Positions 31,462 to 43,440 of a stretch of 64,000 bases of DNA are shown piece by piece. A model generated the notes under the pieces. The model saw only the letters and a program-made list of their open reading frames with translations. It did no database searches and had not been told where the DNA came from. Source of the stretch: Marasmius tenuissimus (Eukaryota > Basidiomycota > Agaricomycetes > Agaricales > Marasmiaceae); contig JAQOTA010000017.1 in NCBI GenBank assembly GCA_029532415.1, positions 558,001-622,000 of the forward strand, given 5' to 3'. How positions within the stretch are numbered: the first letter of the stretch is position 1; every line of letters begins with the position of its first letter. The position numbers and the translations under genes were made by a program.

Positions 31462-32977
31462 TGGTGACAGGCAACCTGGCAGGGAGGTCAGCGTGGGAAG
31501 AATAGCACAGCAATTTCTGCGCAGGGAGGTGTAATGGTCCGCCTCTCTGCAGCGTCGACCGTCCCGCTTCCATCCTTCGGATGAGGCGGAAAAGACGGAG
31601 AAGTAGGTTTTATTTGTAGTCTTGGAGCTATTTTTTTAACATGAGGTCAGCTCATCCCGCTACGGTAATTTTCTTAATGTTCGGGCAATCTTATCCCAAA
31701 TCTGTCTCCAAGAATACATGTATAATGATAGAAAGATATAATTCCACGCGAAAAAACGCGAAAAAGGGAACTGTGTCGCGTCGAAAATGGTCGATTGTGA
31801 TTGCGCGCATCTTCGCGTTATGTAAGCACTCTGATGCGTTGTTATCCTTCCCGGGATCCCAAAAATCAACGAATATAGGAAAGGGAGCTGCATCATTGCG
31901 ATTCAAGGGTGAAGGCAGGCTCAGAGAGCACCAATGCAGGCTCTCAATGGAGAGAAACGCGTAGTAGACACGTCTAAGGTGCCCAAAACACTCGAGAAAG
32001 CGCCCATTCGGTTATCCAAGAAAACACGGGGGAGAATAGTCTCCCAAGTCAGACTCCAGGATTGCTTTTTTGTCGGTATAGAGGGCGCAATCAATCTGGA
32101 GTCTGATTTAAAACGCGCCCCCTTACCCGTACCTCATTAGACTTCCATATATGGGTGGGTCGGGTAGGTCGGAGATATCACGTTATTTGATTGATGCCTG
32201 AGCGTGTCGCGTTCAACAAGTTCTCAATCTTTCTCAATGTGCTTGATTAGTATCTGAGACCCCCATTATGAATGAATGAGACTACAAGTACTTCTTCAAG
32301 TTCTTCTCTTGAGCAGATTATGCAAATATCTGCAGAAATATTGTGTCGAGCCAAATGCCATGGTCCACCGCCTGCATTAGCATTTTTTCGCATACTTATC
32401 ACCGTTTAATCCAGCCTTCTAGCACACATAGGCTCTCGTAGCCAAAATAGCTCACACTCAAGCCCATTGAGAGTAAAACTGAGGGAGAGACGCGAGGGAG
32501 GCGTCACCGCGTAGTGTGGGAACGCAACGTGACCCGGTTTGCACTTCCATATATGGAAGTCTAATCGAGGTGCGGGTAGAGGGGCGCAGTTTGGACTAGA
32601 CTAGGGGAGAAGGAAATCGTGCTGAGGGAGCTGATGGAAGCTCGTCTCAGTCACTCCGGGGAGTTATATACTGCCCTTCGTAACATGGAAATGGACGGAA
32701 GTGAGGTGGAGGACAGGGTAGAAGGAGCTGATGTGAGGATCTCAACGGCTGATGAAGAACAGAGTTCCGATGAAGAATAATGCATGTTTGACGCGTGGAA
32801 TGAAATTTTATATCGAGCTTAGTACTAAATACCTACATTAGATCGACTACTGTTACACTGCACGCACTGAGGCTGTTTCTTTAGAGGAAAGTCATCGCGG
32901 ACCACCAACATTCTGAATTTTGGGGGAAGCGGCTTAGTCATCCAAAATATTCCCACACAGCGAGTTGCCAGTCACCA
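31462..32977. mobile_element. 1516-bp TIR element with 7-bp target duplication
   Basis: The ends are TGGTGACAGGCAACC and, inverted, TGGTGACTGGCAACT. The repeat GAGAAAG lies directly outside both ends (31455-31461 and 32978-32984). The paralogous flank near 2450 is uninterrupted and has a single GAGAAAG followed by GGGAAACAGG, which is an empty site. No transposase frame is visible. The superfamily is not assigned; a 7-bp duplication is unusual. Confidence 0.85.
32115..32587. repeat. nested inverted-repeat element inside the TIR element
   Basis: About 40 bases at 32115-32154 (GCGCCCCCTTACCCGTACC, then ATTAGACTTCCATATATGG) recur inverted at 32545-32587 with a few differences. They bound about 390 bp. 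The pair may be a nested MITE. No target repeat was identified. Confidence 0.55.
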
Positions 32978-33857
32978 GAGAAAGGGGAAACAGGGGAGCA
33001 TGTAATCTAACATGCAGATCGGAGCAGGTGTTGAACGTCGTCCGCCCTACTCGTACCGCGTGCTATTTCGACGTATTGACAGCCCTCCAATTCCGCGTCA
33101 ATCTCCATATTCGTAAGCTGAGCAACTGGTTAGGATGAGCGAATGCCTCTGAGTGTCATGAGAGCATGACACGCGTACAATTCATCCTGCGAGCGCATCT
33201 CCGCTCGGAGCGAATAGAGTTTGTTCACCGTTGAACCAGATTTCAGAACAACGGGTCGGAAGTACATGAGAGTGGGTTCGAGCCTGTCGAGTGATAGAAA
33301 CATAGGCAGAGATATGTTTTGATAGGCTAATCAGGTGGTTGGCGTACGAGACTGTGGCTTGTTTGATTTTGCTTCGAATTGGGTGATCCAGGGTGTGTGC
33401 GAAAGAGAATTGGAAGGCGTTCAGACCAGAGAAGAATTGATCCCTCTGATCAGGAAAAAATCGTCCGAGTATCATCGTTAGAGGATCCTGGGTCGTATTT
33501 GAATGTGAATAGACTTAAGGATGTCAATGAGGTTGTAGAGAAAAACTCTACGATGCGCGAAGATGCCGTGGTCGTCGCTGAAATGTGAGTTGAGAATGCG
33601 TAGCTTGAACCGAATGTCGACGATAAAGAAGACATACAATAACTCTCCAACGCCGGTGCTCTTCATGATCGACTCATAGCGAATGTGTGTTCAAAAGTTC
33701 AAAAGAATAGATGAGTTGCGAAGTTGAAGGGGCATGTGGAGAAAGATCAGCAACGAGCTCCGCGGCAAGATGGCCGTTGGGAACAGAGAGCGGTTGGAGA
33801 GCGGCTAACTAGCTGTGATCATTCTCACGTCGCCTATACTCACCTCTCACAAAGACC
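32978..33857. repeat. 5' flank of DUF6535 copy 2
   Basis: It resembles 2460-3524 upstream of copy 1, including the block GCAAGATGGCCGTTGGGAAC near 33767. It ends at the start codon of copy 2 and is likely to include its promoter. Confidence 0.75.
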
Positions 33858-36800
33858 ATGTCTTCAGACCAACCGCCCGTAAGAAGAACATCCCGTAGCT
33901 CAGGAAAATCGACTTCCTCGCGAACTCAGGTGGGCATACAATACTTTGTATCTTCTGGAGCTTGGTCTAATACTTTAACTTGGCGCCCCTTGTGCTGTTT
34001 TCCAGCCTTCACGGCGTCCAACACCAGAAGAATCCCAGTCATCCCCGGAAAATCCCACTCAGGTAGGGCTTTGAGTGAATCTTGTGTTTGACATTTGTAT
34101 CACATACTGATATTTGATTGTATAGTCTGCGGGGCCCTCATCAAAGGAAATTGCTGGCGGCTCGACGGACGAGCCTCAGCGGGGCTCGGGAACACCTAAA
34201 CAGGTGAGCAACACACTTGTCGATGTCAAGCAACCCTCTAACTTTGGCTGAGGTCGGACTTGGGACGAAGCCGATGCACGATGCAAAGGTACAAGACACA
34301 GTGTTGGTGAGTCGTCGCGATCACGCTCATCTCCATCGGGCCTCATCCATTCGTTTACTCAGGACCCGACAAGTGCCAAGGAGGGAGTCTTGCTCCATGC
34401 CACGGACACGGACGAGGGCAAGGATAGATTGAATAAGGTGAGGCTCTACCAACGTTCGATCGCTCATCCAGTTTGCTCATCCACTTCCCAGGATACAGGA
34501 CCAGGAGAGCAAACCCCGCTGGACGACACGAAGCACGATAATCCCAAAGGAAATGAGGATACAGCCGAAAAGGCATCGGTGAGCGCTCTACTTATGTGGC
34601 TCGTTCCAACGCTTAACTGCGTGAAGAATCCCTACTGGCAAGACCCCGCGCTCGAGAAAGCTTGGGAGATCGTCATGAAGGAGGTTACCTCGCTGGATGA
34701 TGGACTAGTTGGAGGATGGAAGGAGGACATTGACACCTTACTGGTCTTTGTACGTGTCGTTTATCTCGAAATTCTCGGATGACTGAACCCTTCTCTTGCT
34801 TGTCAGGCTGGTCTCTTTTCTGCAGTCGTCACTGCTTTCACCATCGAATCATACCAGTGGCTTCAGGAAGCGCCGGAAGACACCACTGTCGCATTGCTGA
34901 AGCAGATCTCCCACCAGTTGAACAATACCTCAGCTCCTGACCCTGACGAGTTCTCGATAACGTCGTCCGTTGTCGCAATCAACGTGCTATGGTTCCTCAG
35001 CCTCATCATCGCTCTCGTCGATGCCTTGTTTGCTCTCCTCTGCAAACAGTGGCTCCGAGAGCATCGCCGGCATACCCACACGCGCACACCGTCTGAGGCA
35101 CTTGCGCTTCGGTGGCTCCGACATCAGAGCCTGGAGAAGTGGCATGTCCCAGCAATTCTCGCCTCCCTTCCGATGTTACTCGAAGTCGCCCTCTTTCTCT
35201 TTCTTGCTGGGCTGCTGGAGCTGTTGCGGTCGCGGCATCCAGTTCCGTTTTGGATTGCGACGATTATTGTTGCGTTTGCAGCCCTCTTCTACTTTGGAAC
35301 CACGATCATCCCCACCGTTGATATCATTAGGCAGGCGCGACAAGTTATACCGGACCTTTGGATGGCACGAAAGCACCCCGGAGGATTTCCTTTCGAGCGT
35401 CTTGCTGGTTTTATTATGGAACTACCGCCCGGCGAATATACATGTCCGTACAAATCACCCCAGTCATGGGTTGCATTCCAAAGCTTGAGAATGATTTCTC
35501 GCATCCTTGGTCCTCCAGACCGTGTGGCACGGTTTCTCTACGAAAGGGGTTATATCACTATCTCTACCTATGGCCGTCTTTTGCGTCTTTTCGGCCGTTT
35601 AGGGCTGACTGCGACTTTTGGAGCAATTATAAGCAGTCTTTCAAATTGGTCGTCTGTCGATCTTGAGCTCCTCCAACGTTCAGACGTTGAGCTTGCCCCT
35701 CCTTTCTATGAGCTCAATGCATTCCGTTGGCTGGTTGTAGAGCTCCGAGACAGCCCCCACATGATTCCACACCTTCAGAAGATACTGTCGACTATTCCCT
35801 TGCATCTCGTTATGGCCGCAGTTCTTGACCAATGGTTCTTCCTCCCAGGGAGGAAGTGGACTGTTAAGGACATTGAGATAGCACTTGCACCTAATCTTCC
35901 TTGGTGGAGCATTGATGATCATCTAACAGACGCAAAGAGACAATTTCTTACCGAAGGTAGAGAAACTCGGCTTTTCAACCGCCTTCTCCATTGGACCCAT
36001 GTGTCAATGAATGGCAGGGACGAAGGGATGGACAGTGGTCGAGATCCTCAGGAAATCTTCCCCGTCCCTTTCAGAAGCGCTGATGCATATCCAGATGATA
36101 TACGTGCGCGCGTCTGGCGTATATACGCAAAGATAGCCCAGGATCCAGCTGCATCAGGCTGGTACTGGGCGATTTTGATTGAAGATTTGGGTCCGTACAT
36201 CACCGCGTCATCGCCGGATGACACTCTCCATGTACCAGCAACCACCACTTCCCCGTTTGTCAGATCGGCCGATGGGTGCGAATTCCTGTCCAAAATCCAT
36301 AGCACCATCCTCGAGAGGGGTGTTCATGCCTTTTCCAACCCTTGGGAGGTGGGCGTCATTCAGAATTGGATAGAGGCCATGGATATCTTGCGGCGCGTGC
36401 ACGGCTTTCCCGAAAACCACTTCCAACCTATCTCCGGCGATTTCCCCCTCCCACTTTCAAAGCTCAGGAAGACGTTGGAGGGACTATCTCCTACAGGTCC
36501 TGACAACGATTTTCGATACCTGGATGAATTTGGTGGAGGCTGGGGTGGTGCAGACGAACGGAACAAAATGAAACTTGTTGAAATACTATCAAAGCATATC
36601 AACAACTACCCCAAATTCGACGCCGAATCATCCCACTCTCCCGACAAATCAATAATTTCGCCGCTCGTGATGTCTACAGCAGGGCTAGAGCTGATAACCC
36701 TCGTCAATAGTCGCCTAGCAGAGGAACCGCACACTTGGGCTTACGTTGTGAATTTTTCTGGTCACACGAGCTGGCGAGATGCTGTGGAGCGGGTTAAGAT

Positions 36801-37194
36801 GGCACGTCCAGAGCTACCACCAGATCACTTCAAGCGCATATTCCACGAAGGAGTCGATGACCCCCCCACTTCTGATGAGCAACAATCGCTACAGGATATC
36901 GGAGTTGGAGCGCAGGGAGAGGATTCCAGTGGTAGCCCGAATGAGGTCCCAAATACTAGGGAAGTAGATCACCACGACGAGACGAACAACCATTCTGGTT
37001 TGGCCGCAGAGCCATCCCCACAGTCCAAGCCCGGGGAACTCGACCAACGAGGCCTGCTTGATGGCGGGCATACGAACGAACAGAGAAGTATGCCAAGACA
37101 GCCGGCAGTGACTGGAGATTCTGCAAGTAGTGGCCCAAGTAGCCCTGGACAGGAGATGATGGTAGGAGGTCCGGACGCCGACAGGAACGTGTAG
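33858..37194 (+). CDS. DUF6535 membrane protein, copy 2, intact
   Basis: Seven exons are proposed: 33858-33929, 34126-34203, 34253-34306, 34363-34437, 34492-34578, 34627-34749 and 34807-37194, giving about 958 residues. The first five exons code a hydrophilic, Ser/Asp-rich region. Exon 6 joins exon 7 to give the DUF6535 core (KAWEIVMKEVTSLDDGLVGG to AGLFSAVVTAFTIESYQWLQ). Hydrophobic segments follow: VVAINVLWFLSLIIALVDAL, MLLEVALFLFLAGLLELL and FWIATIIVAFAALFYF. A long soluble C-terminal part and an acidic, Pro-rich tail ending DADRNV complete it. The family is common in agaricomycetes, but its role is unknown. All splices keep frame and agree with copy 3. Confidence 0.88.
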
Positions 37195-38800
37195 CCATAA
37201 ATTTGAGGTTCGAATTTGCTGTCTTTCAACGGTACTTTGGATTGTTCACAAGCCAGGTTTGCATTATCTAGTATTTACTATCCATTCGCTGTAGGTAACG
37301 TTGGTTCAGATGCCAGTATCGCGCAATCTCGAGCGGATTCTCGCCGTGAGTGGTTGTGTGAGACTCAGACTAAGCCACTCGATACTTATTGAATGCGTCG
37401 CGTTATTTGCGACTTGCCAGTAAGTATCGTTACCAATTGTCGAGGCCCGAGGTTTCAGCTCCACAATGTCAGCCCCAACTACCATGTTCAGGTCACTGAA
37501 GTCGCGCACACTAATACTACCATCACGGATCGATGTCCGCGTCTTCATCGTTCAAAGAAATATCACTGGTATCAGCATGTTACTTTGGTATTAATATCCA
37601 AACCGCCGTCATCGAGATACTTTCGTTGAACGCCCGGTGATCAAGTGTGCTTTCCAGCAAACAATCTATTATTTTATCTTGACGGACTGTGGAGTGTGCT
37701 CGACAATAGGCCATTGACCCCAGTTCTCTCGCCAGCTCTATCGCGATGACAGGTTGGGGATCCCCCTCGGTGGATGTGAATAAACACCACGCTCGTCCGT
37801 CACTTGAACTTCTCGTTCATCCGGCCAGCAGCCGAGAGCCGTATGCCGGCCAAAGGAAACTATCGTGAAGCCGGGAAGGTGTATTTCGTGGAAAGATGAA
37901 GTGTGCTCGTTGAAGGGGAAACCAGTGGCATCTTCGGTGTCTCTTCATGGAGTGACCAAGAACATCATCAGCCGCAGCGACAAAAGGGAAGTAGCTGAGG
38001 AACGTACAATCCATCAAACAACGACTTGGGGAAGTGGTCGACCTCGTCCACCTTATCATGTGCTATTTCGACGTGTCGACAACCCTCCAATCCCGCGTCG
38101 ATCTCCGTGTTTGTAGGCTGAGGAGCCCCGAATGTGTCAGTGAATGCCTATGAGTACCATGCGAGTACTCCGTGATAAACTCTGAGAGCGAGACTCCGCT
38201 CGGAGAGCAATAAGAAGTTTCCAGTGTTGAACCAGGGCTCTGAACAACGGGTCAGAGGTATATGAGAGTTCGAGCCTGTTAAGTGGTAGAGACACGGGTA
38301 GAGGCATGCTTCCATGGGCTAAGTAGATTGTTGGCGAACGAGATTGGAGATTGTTTAATTTCGCTTCGGATTGGGTGAATCGAGGTATGCGTGAGGGAGA
38401 ACTGAACCGTGTCTGGACGAGAGTAGGAAAGCCTGGTAGTCGGAGAAGAATGCGTGCGGGTATCATCATCAGAATCCCAAATCGTATCTGAATGTGAATA
38501 GGCTTGATGATGAGCTTGAAGGGAATTCGAGAGACTCGGCGGTGCTCGAAGAAACTGCAGTTGTTGTTGAATCGTAAGCTGAAGATGCATAGCTTGAACT
38601 GGACGTCGAAGACGACGACATTGATGATTTCCATAGCCGATATCATTCGCAGTAAATCCATCGTAGATGTGTTGAAATGAATGAATGAGTTACAAAGGGG
38701 GGTGTAGAGACAAGATGGCCGTTGCGAACAGAGAGCAGTTGGAGACCGGTGACTGGCCGTACGGCGTAATCGTTCTCACGTTGCCAACACTCATCTCTCT
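37195..38800. repeat. 3' and 5' flanks of DUF6535 units, no gene attached
   Basis: The 3' flank of copy 2 leads into a 5' flank (38100-38790) that resembles those before copies 1-3. The expected start codon region is lost at about 38793 and unrelated sequence follows. It therefore marks a unit whose gene was replaced or deleted. Confidence 0.7.
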
Positions 38801-39036
38801 CATGAAGCTGAGCTCGTTGTGAGGGATGTATCCGGCATGGTGACGCGGAGGTGGTGGGGAGAATATGAATAATAAACGAAGAGTGTGTTACAATTCCAAC
38901 ATGTCGGCCGATGTTCTACGAGTGTACAGTCGGAACAAGTTGAAGTTCACTACGGGCTACATTATAATCCAGTACAATACAGGTAAATCAACATTCTGAT
39001 TGTAGTTAACTAATTCTCCCTCCCAGCTCGACCATA

Positions 39037-40371
39037 TCATCTCAACTCGTTCATCCTGCGCCTCATTCGAGAGAACCGTCGTTGCCCCCAAAAATGGCAT
39101 CTCGAGGTGATCCAGACGCCTTCTACCTTACAACTTGCCCTAACGCTGAGGCTGAACCTCGCGACCCTCTTCAAATGCAGTAACGACGTGTTCCGTAGTC
39201 CACTCCATAGTTCGTCTCGGAACTCGGGCAGGATGGTTGCACGTTCGTATCGCAGAGTCGACTCGCATGGTCCTGATTGTGAAGCATACAGACGCAAATC
39301 GTGATGCGAGAAACACCAAAGCCGTGCTGGCTTAGGGAGATGATGCATATACCTGGCGGGGGGTTCATGAGCGTGTGCGAGGTGGCAGCTCTGAGCTCGA
39401 ATAACTCTGGACGTCCTCTCACCCGGCGGCTCAGCGACGAGAGAGGATTGTCCCGTTTTGGCCATGGTTACAGGTGGTGGTGAGGGTGATGGAGGATGGA
39501 ATCTATCGCAAGCGATACACTTGTTTCGCTTCTTGACCTGCATTCGCCCCAACACATCAGCCAGATCGGTTGGTACCATTTGAAGTCTAACTTCGTTTGG
39601 TACTGGCAACGCCGCCCGAAGGAACATTCCAACGGTGCTCCCTCCAAGCTTCACGCGACCATTTTTCCTGCTCCCCAAGTGTACACGTAACCCAGATCGC
39701 CTGCCACACCAGCGTTGTCTTCAATAACTCGACTGTCGGTGGGACGGCTCTTGTACCTGGGACCGTATTGAGAGCCAGGATCGATTTTCTGACCTCACGC
39801 GCCCGACCGTGCCGTCGGGTCCGTTGGAGGAAAGAGGAAGGGGAAGGTGAAAAAGAGGGAGAGGCGGTAGATTCACTGGGCGAATAACAAGACGCCATCG
39901 AAGTAACGTCGACCCTGATTAAGCGACGAAGTTATCCAACACACTCGCTCACCCCTTCACCCCACGGTTCGACACCAAAAAGACGGGCCGATATCGCATC
40001 TCCTTGAAATCACGTCCATGAACGGTATATGAGAGCCGACTATGTCCTTCCGCTGACTCGAACCCCGAGTGATTCGAGGAGGACGATAGCATCTGAGTAG
40101 TCGCCTGCAGCGATGAATGACCGAAGGGAAGTGTCGAGTAGGGATTGTATGGTGTTGGTGTTGGTGTTGGTATTGGGGCTACTGCCATCTTCTGTGGCGA
40201 ATAAGATCGAATCATGTCTGCGAATAACGGGCTAGGTGGAATCGGAGGTCGTAGGGTTGCATGGAAAGCATCGAGTAGTTCCGTAGGTGGACCTCTCGAA
40301 TACCAACTTCGTGAAGTCGGAGGGGGGAGGAAGGGGCTTGCGATTATGGTGGCCACAGTCGCACAGGTCAC
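39037..40371 (-). CDS. hypothetical protein, multi-exon
   Basis: A Pro/Ser-rich first block (40371-39957) ends near FLVSNRGVKG. An intron of about 40 nt joins it to VDVTSMASCYSPSESTASPS (39898-39600). A second intron, ending GCAG, leads to VKKRNKCIACDRFHPP and a basic region to 39037. Two Cys and a His in CIACDRFH could bind metal, but this is weak. No family was recognised. Lack of repeats shared with the DUF6535 units shows it is inserted or older unique sequence. Confidence 0.4.
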
Positions 40372-40577
40372 TATATACCGAGGTATTTGCCTGCAGTTTG
40401 GATATCTATGTCTCCCGGCGAGCTGTCCCCAATGCGTCGTATAACGCCATCGTCTTCTTCACATCACAGCCAGATATAGAGCGGGAGATGAGCGCACGGA
40501 ATAGCACAGAGTCAATTCGTATCTCGAGGTAACGGATGGTACGGAAAACACGGCCAAGCGTGCCTTGGGAAGGAGGG

Positions 40578-41486
40578 TTAGAACTCGAGAGTGAGGATAT
40601 GAGCGTTGTATAGGGCTAAGTGCGAGAAGCGAGAAGACGTCATTGGCTCGGAGTCAGCATCCGTACCCGTTGCAATACTGACATTGGCGTCTTCTGAGCG
40701 AATGTCGGTTGGGTCACTGTCTCGGAAAGCCTCATCAACCATGCCATCGCGAACGAGGAAGCCTGCTGAGGGGCGGCGTAAGGTCCCGTCCTCGCCGAGA
40801 GATGTTGATGGGCTTTCGGATGGCATAGAAAATCAACCGCGGCGGCCTTTGAGGGTCCTAAAGGCCGTATCAGGTCGTTCTCTGAAACATCCCCCGGCAC
40901 CAGCCTCGGTTTCATCGATGATCCCCTTCAATCTGAAACGTTCTACCAAGCCCATCCATAGCCTTCTCCGCCTTCGCCGCACCCCTCGCAAGCCCAAAAA
41001 CCAGCATTTGTGTGTCCACGATAGGGGAAAAAATCGATTCCTCTGAAGATCCGTCTGTGCACCTTGGATGCCGACGATCCTGAGCGAGAAGACCGATTGT
41101 CTTCCCAAGTACGATTTGCCGAGTGATTTGCGGTAGACGGACAACTCGAGGAAATAGAGATTGAATATTTTTGGAGGGAGGACATGGTAATAGAGGCCTG
41201 GTCTTTCTCTTTCTCTTCGCCTACGATTTCTGAGGAAGGTCGACATGGCTATTTCTGGGCTCATGACACCATTGGGGAGCTCGAAAATGGGGGTATCGTC
41301 GAAAAGAATGAATGAGCTGAGTGGAGCGACATGATCGTTCGTGCGTGGAATTGGCCTTGAGCGTGTATGGCAACAGAAAGCTGAATGCAAGAGGATAATG
41401 AAGAGAAAATGAGGGAGTTGCTTCACGGTCACGTGACAGTTTTCCCTGGCAATACCCGCGATCCCGCTCGCCCGGGCCGCCTGCAA
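40578..41486 (-). CDS. hypothetical protein, possible C2-like fragment
   Basis: An open frame starting near 41486 includes a hydrophobic N-terminal stretch (FLFIILLHSAFCC), then PLSSFILFDDTPIFELPNGV and IFNLYFLELSVYRKSLGKSYLG. The latter resembles a C2-type beta-sandwich. Downstream, a frame change gives an acidic C-terminal part (MPSESPSTSLGEDG to ILTLEF, ending at 40578). At least one intron is needed. Whether it is intact is unclear and a product cannot be named. Confidence 0.35.
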
Positions 41487-41699
41487 CTGCTTGACCAGTG
41501 ACCACCACCTTCACCTCACTGAGTCAAGTTTCATTCGTCGTACTCGGGAACGGTGCCCGTAAGGTGAGCTTCGAAGAGCGACATCTTTCACTGCGCCCAC
41601 CATCATGGTCAATAACATTCAGACTCACCGGCCGTCTTTCTCTTTTCCCCTCGATTCTGAATCTCTACCTCACGAACTTCGATTCCTTTTGAAACCCTC

Positions 41700-42172
41700 A
41701 CAATGATGTTACGAGGCGTGTTGAACCCGGCATTCGCTCACTGGCTTGGAGATTAATATGATGGCGGATACACGCTACCGATACGATCTCGGGGGCAGGC
41801 GGATGGACAGGTGACATAGCAAACGACTTGCTCTCAGGGAGAAAAATGGCAGTAGGTTCTGACGGCACGTAAACCCTAGTCCCCTTGGACAGAACCTCAA
41901 CCACGCTACTTTCACTCGCAGAGTTAGCTGTATCGAAGCAACGATAGCCCGCCTGTGCGTTGATTCAGCCTTATACAGATGCAAACTCTGGATGGGGAGG
42001 CTTATTGGCAACCTCCAAGGCAGCAAATCCTTGCTCGTGTTAATGGAAGCAGGAGTGAACGGTGCGGGAGCACATCATAAGGCCAGATAATCCGTGTCGA
42101 TGGGCACGCATTCAGAGAGGAATAGATTGCGTACCTATACCAGGAATCGCCGCTCCAGTGTTCAACTTGATC
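41700..42172 (-). pseudogene. inverted 5' part of an aldo/keto reductase pseudogene
   Basis: Read on the minus strand, this segment matches the start of the intact reductase at 59341 onward: IKLNTGAAIPGIG, the intron, a block like CAPAPFTP, then AGYRCFDTANSAS. Its exons lie in reverse order and strand relative to the rest of the gene at 42180-42960. The catalytic Tyr following DTA in the intact copy is not kept. Confidence 0.75.
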
Positions 42173-42179
42173 TCCGGGG

Positions 42180-42960
42180 GTTCTACGGTATGATACCCCT
42201 CTTTTTTTCGCTCCGGCGCAGGTTTTTTTGGCTCAACTTCTGGCAGAGACTGAGGCTTCCCTCGGGCAAGCTGTACGAGAATCCGGTATACCTCGCGAGG
42301 AAATAACCATCACAACAGAACTATCGCCACATCGAGGTGGACAATATGTCGAGCGGGCATTCGATGATAGTTCAAAGACTCTGGGCGTCGAATATGTTGA
42401 CTTGGTAGGCAATTCTCGGTATATCTCAGAGTCTGAATCGATGCTTCTATCGACTTGCCTGGCGTCGGCCCTTTTACGAATTTCCAGTCTCTCATTCACT
42501 TCCCTCAAGTCAAGGAATATCGAAGTATGTATGATATTATTGACTACTTAGAGTCGTTCACTGACACAAATCATACCCTCCAAGCTGGCTACGAGTTCCC
42601 CGAAACCGCTGAAGAACAGTTCGGGGGCTTCAAAGTCTTGGATAAGCCCGATTTCCACGATACCTGGGCAGCTCTGGAGAAGATCCATCAAAGTGGGAAA
42701 GCAAAAGCCAGCAGAGTATTCAATTCCTCTGCCAAAATGTACGTGTCTTCCGCCGAGGATAGTACTCCCCTGTGCCCATAAGCTTACCCAACCCCAAACG
42801 CAGTCTAGTGGCTCTTGCTCAAACTCAAAAGGTGGTGCCTGCCGTGAATCAAGTTGAGTTAGTCCTATTCCCGGATCTATCGCATACTACTACATGCGCA
42901 CCCGACTCCGTCTTGAGGTATGAGGCATGGCGATCACGCTATGGAATGTCGGCCGTCCTG
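42180..42960 (+). pseudogene. aldo/keto reductase pseudogene, middle part
   Basis: It is collinear with 59610-60280: [39 protein letters not shown], then HFPQVKEYRSMYDI and [19 protein letters not shown], and NQVELVLFPDL. The catalytic Lys in TTKL is Glu here (TTEL). VFNSSAK replaces VSNFSVK, and the C-terminal third is absent. With the inverted 5' part it cannot give an enzyme. Confidence 0.8.
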
Positions 42961-43189
42961 GGAGGGCTTAAGCTGCTTGTAACATGTCCTCGTCGCTCAT
43001 CGATATTCCTCACGATACCTTTTCAGACAGGCCCATTGGTGGATTACAGACCATCGGGTGGCGGAGGGAGATGTAAACAAGCTCTCCCTTCGAATCGAAT
43101 ACCTCTCGACCCGCTGCCCCAATTTCGAGACTTGACCGCTGAAAACGATCTGGAGAGTTCACACAATGCGATTTCGAATACTGGAGTCT

Positions 43190-43440
43190 GGGAAGTAAAC
43201 CGCTCGGAAGAGATGAATGGCTGAAGTCCCGAGTCAGCCACAGAACCATCCCCACAGCCCGAGCCCGTGGATCTTGACAAACGAGGCCCGCTTAGTGACG
43301 GAGCCACTAACGAACCGGGAAATAATCTCTCAAGGCAGCCGGTAGTGACTGGGGACCGCGTGACTGCGAGTGGTGGTACAATTGGCGCTGTACAGGGGAG
43401 AAGATTATAGGAGATCCGGACGCCGACAAGAACCTGTGGG
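43190..43440 (+). pseudogene. DUF6535 C-terminal remnant
   Basis: The frame reads ATEPSPQPEPVDLDKRGPLS and RQPVVTGDRVTASGG, then a stop. After a shift it reads GDPDADKNL. These match the acidic tail of the full copies. It lies directly after the reductase pseudogene, the same order as at 59-61.6 kb. Confidence 0.8.
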
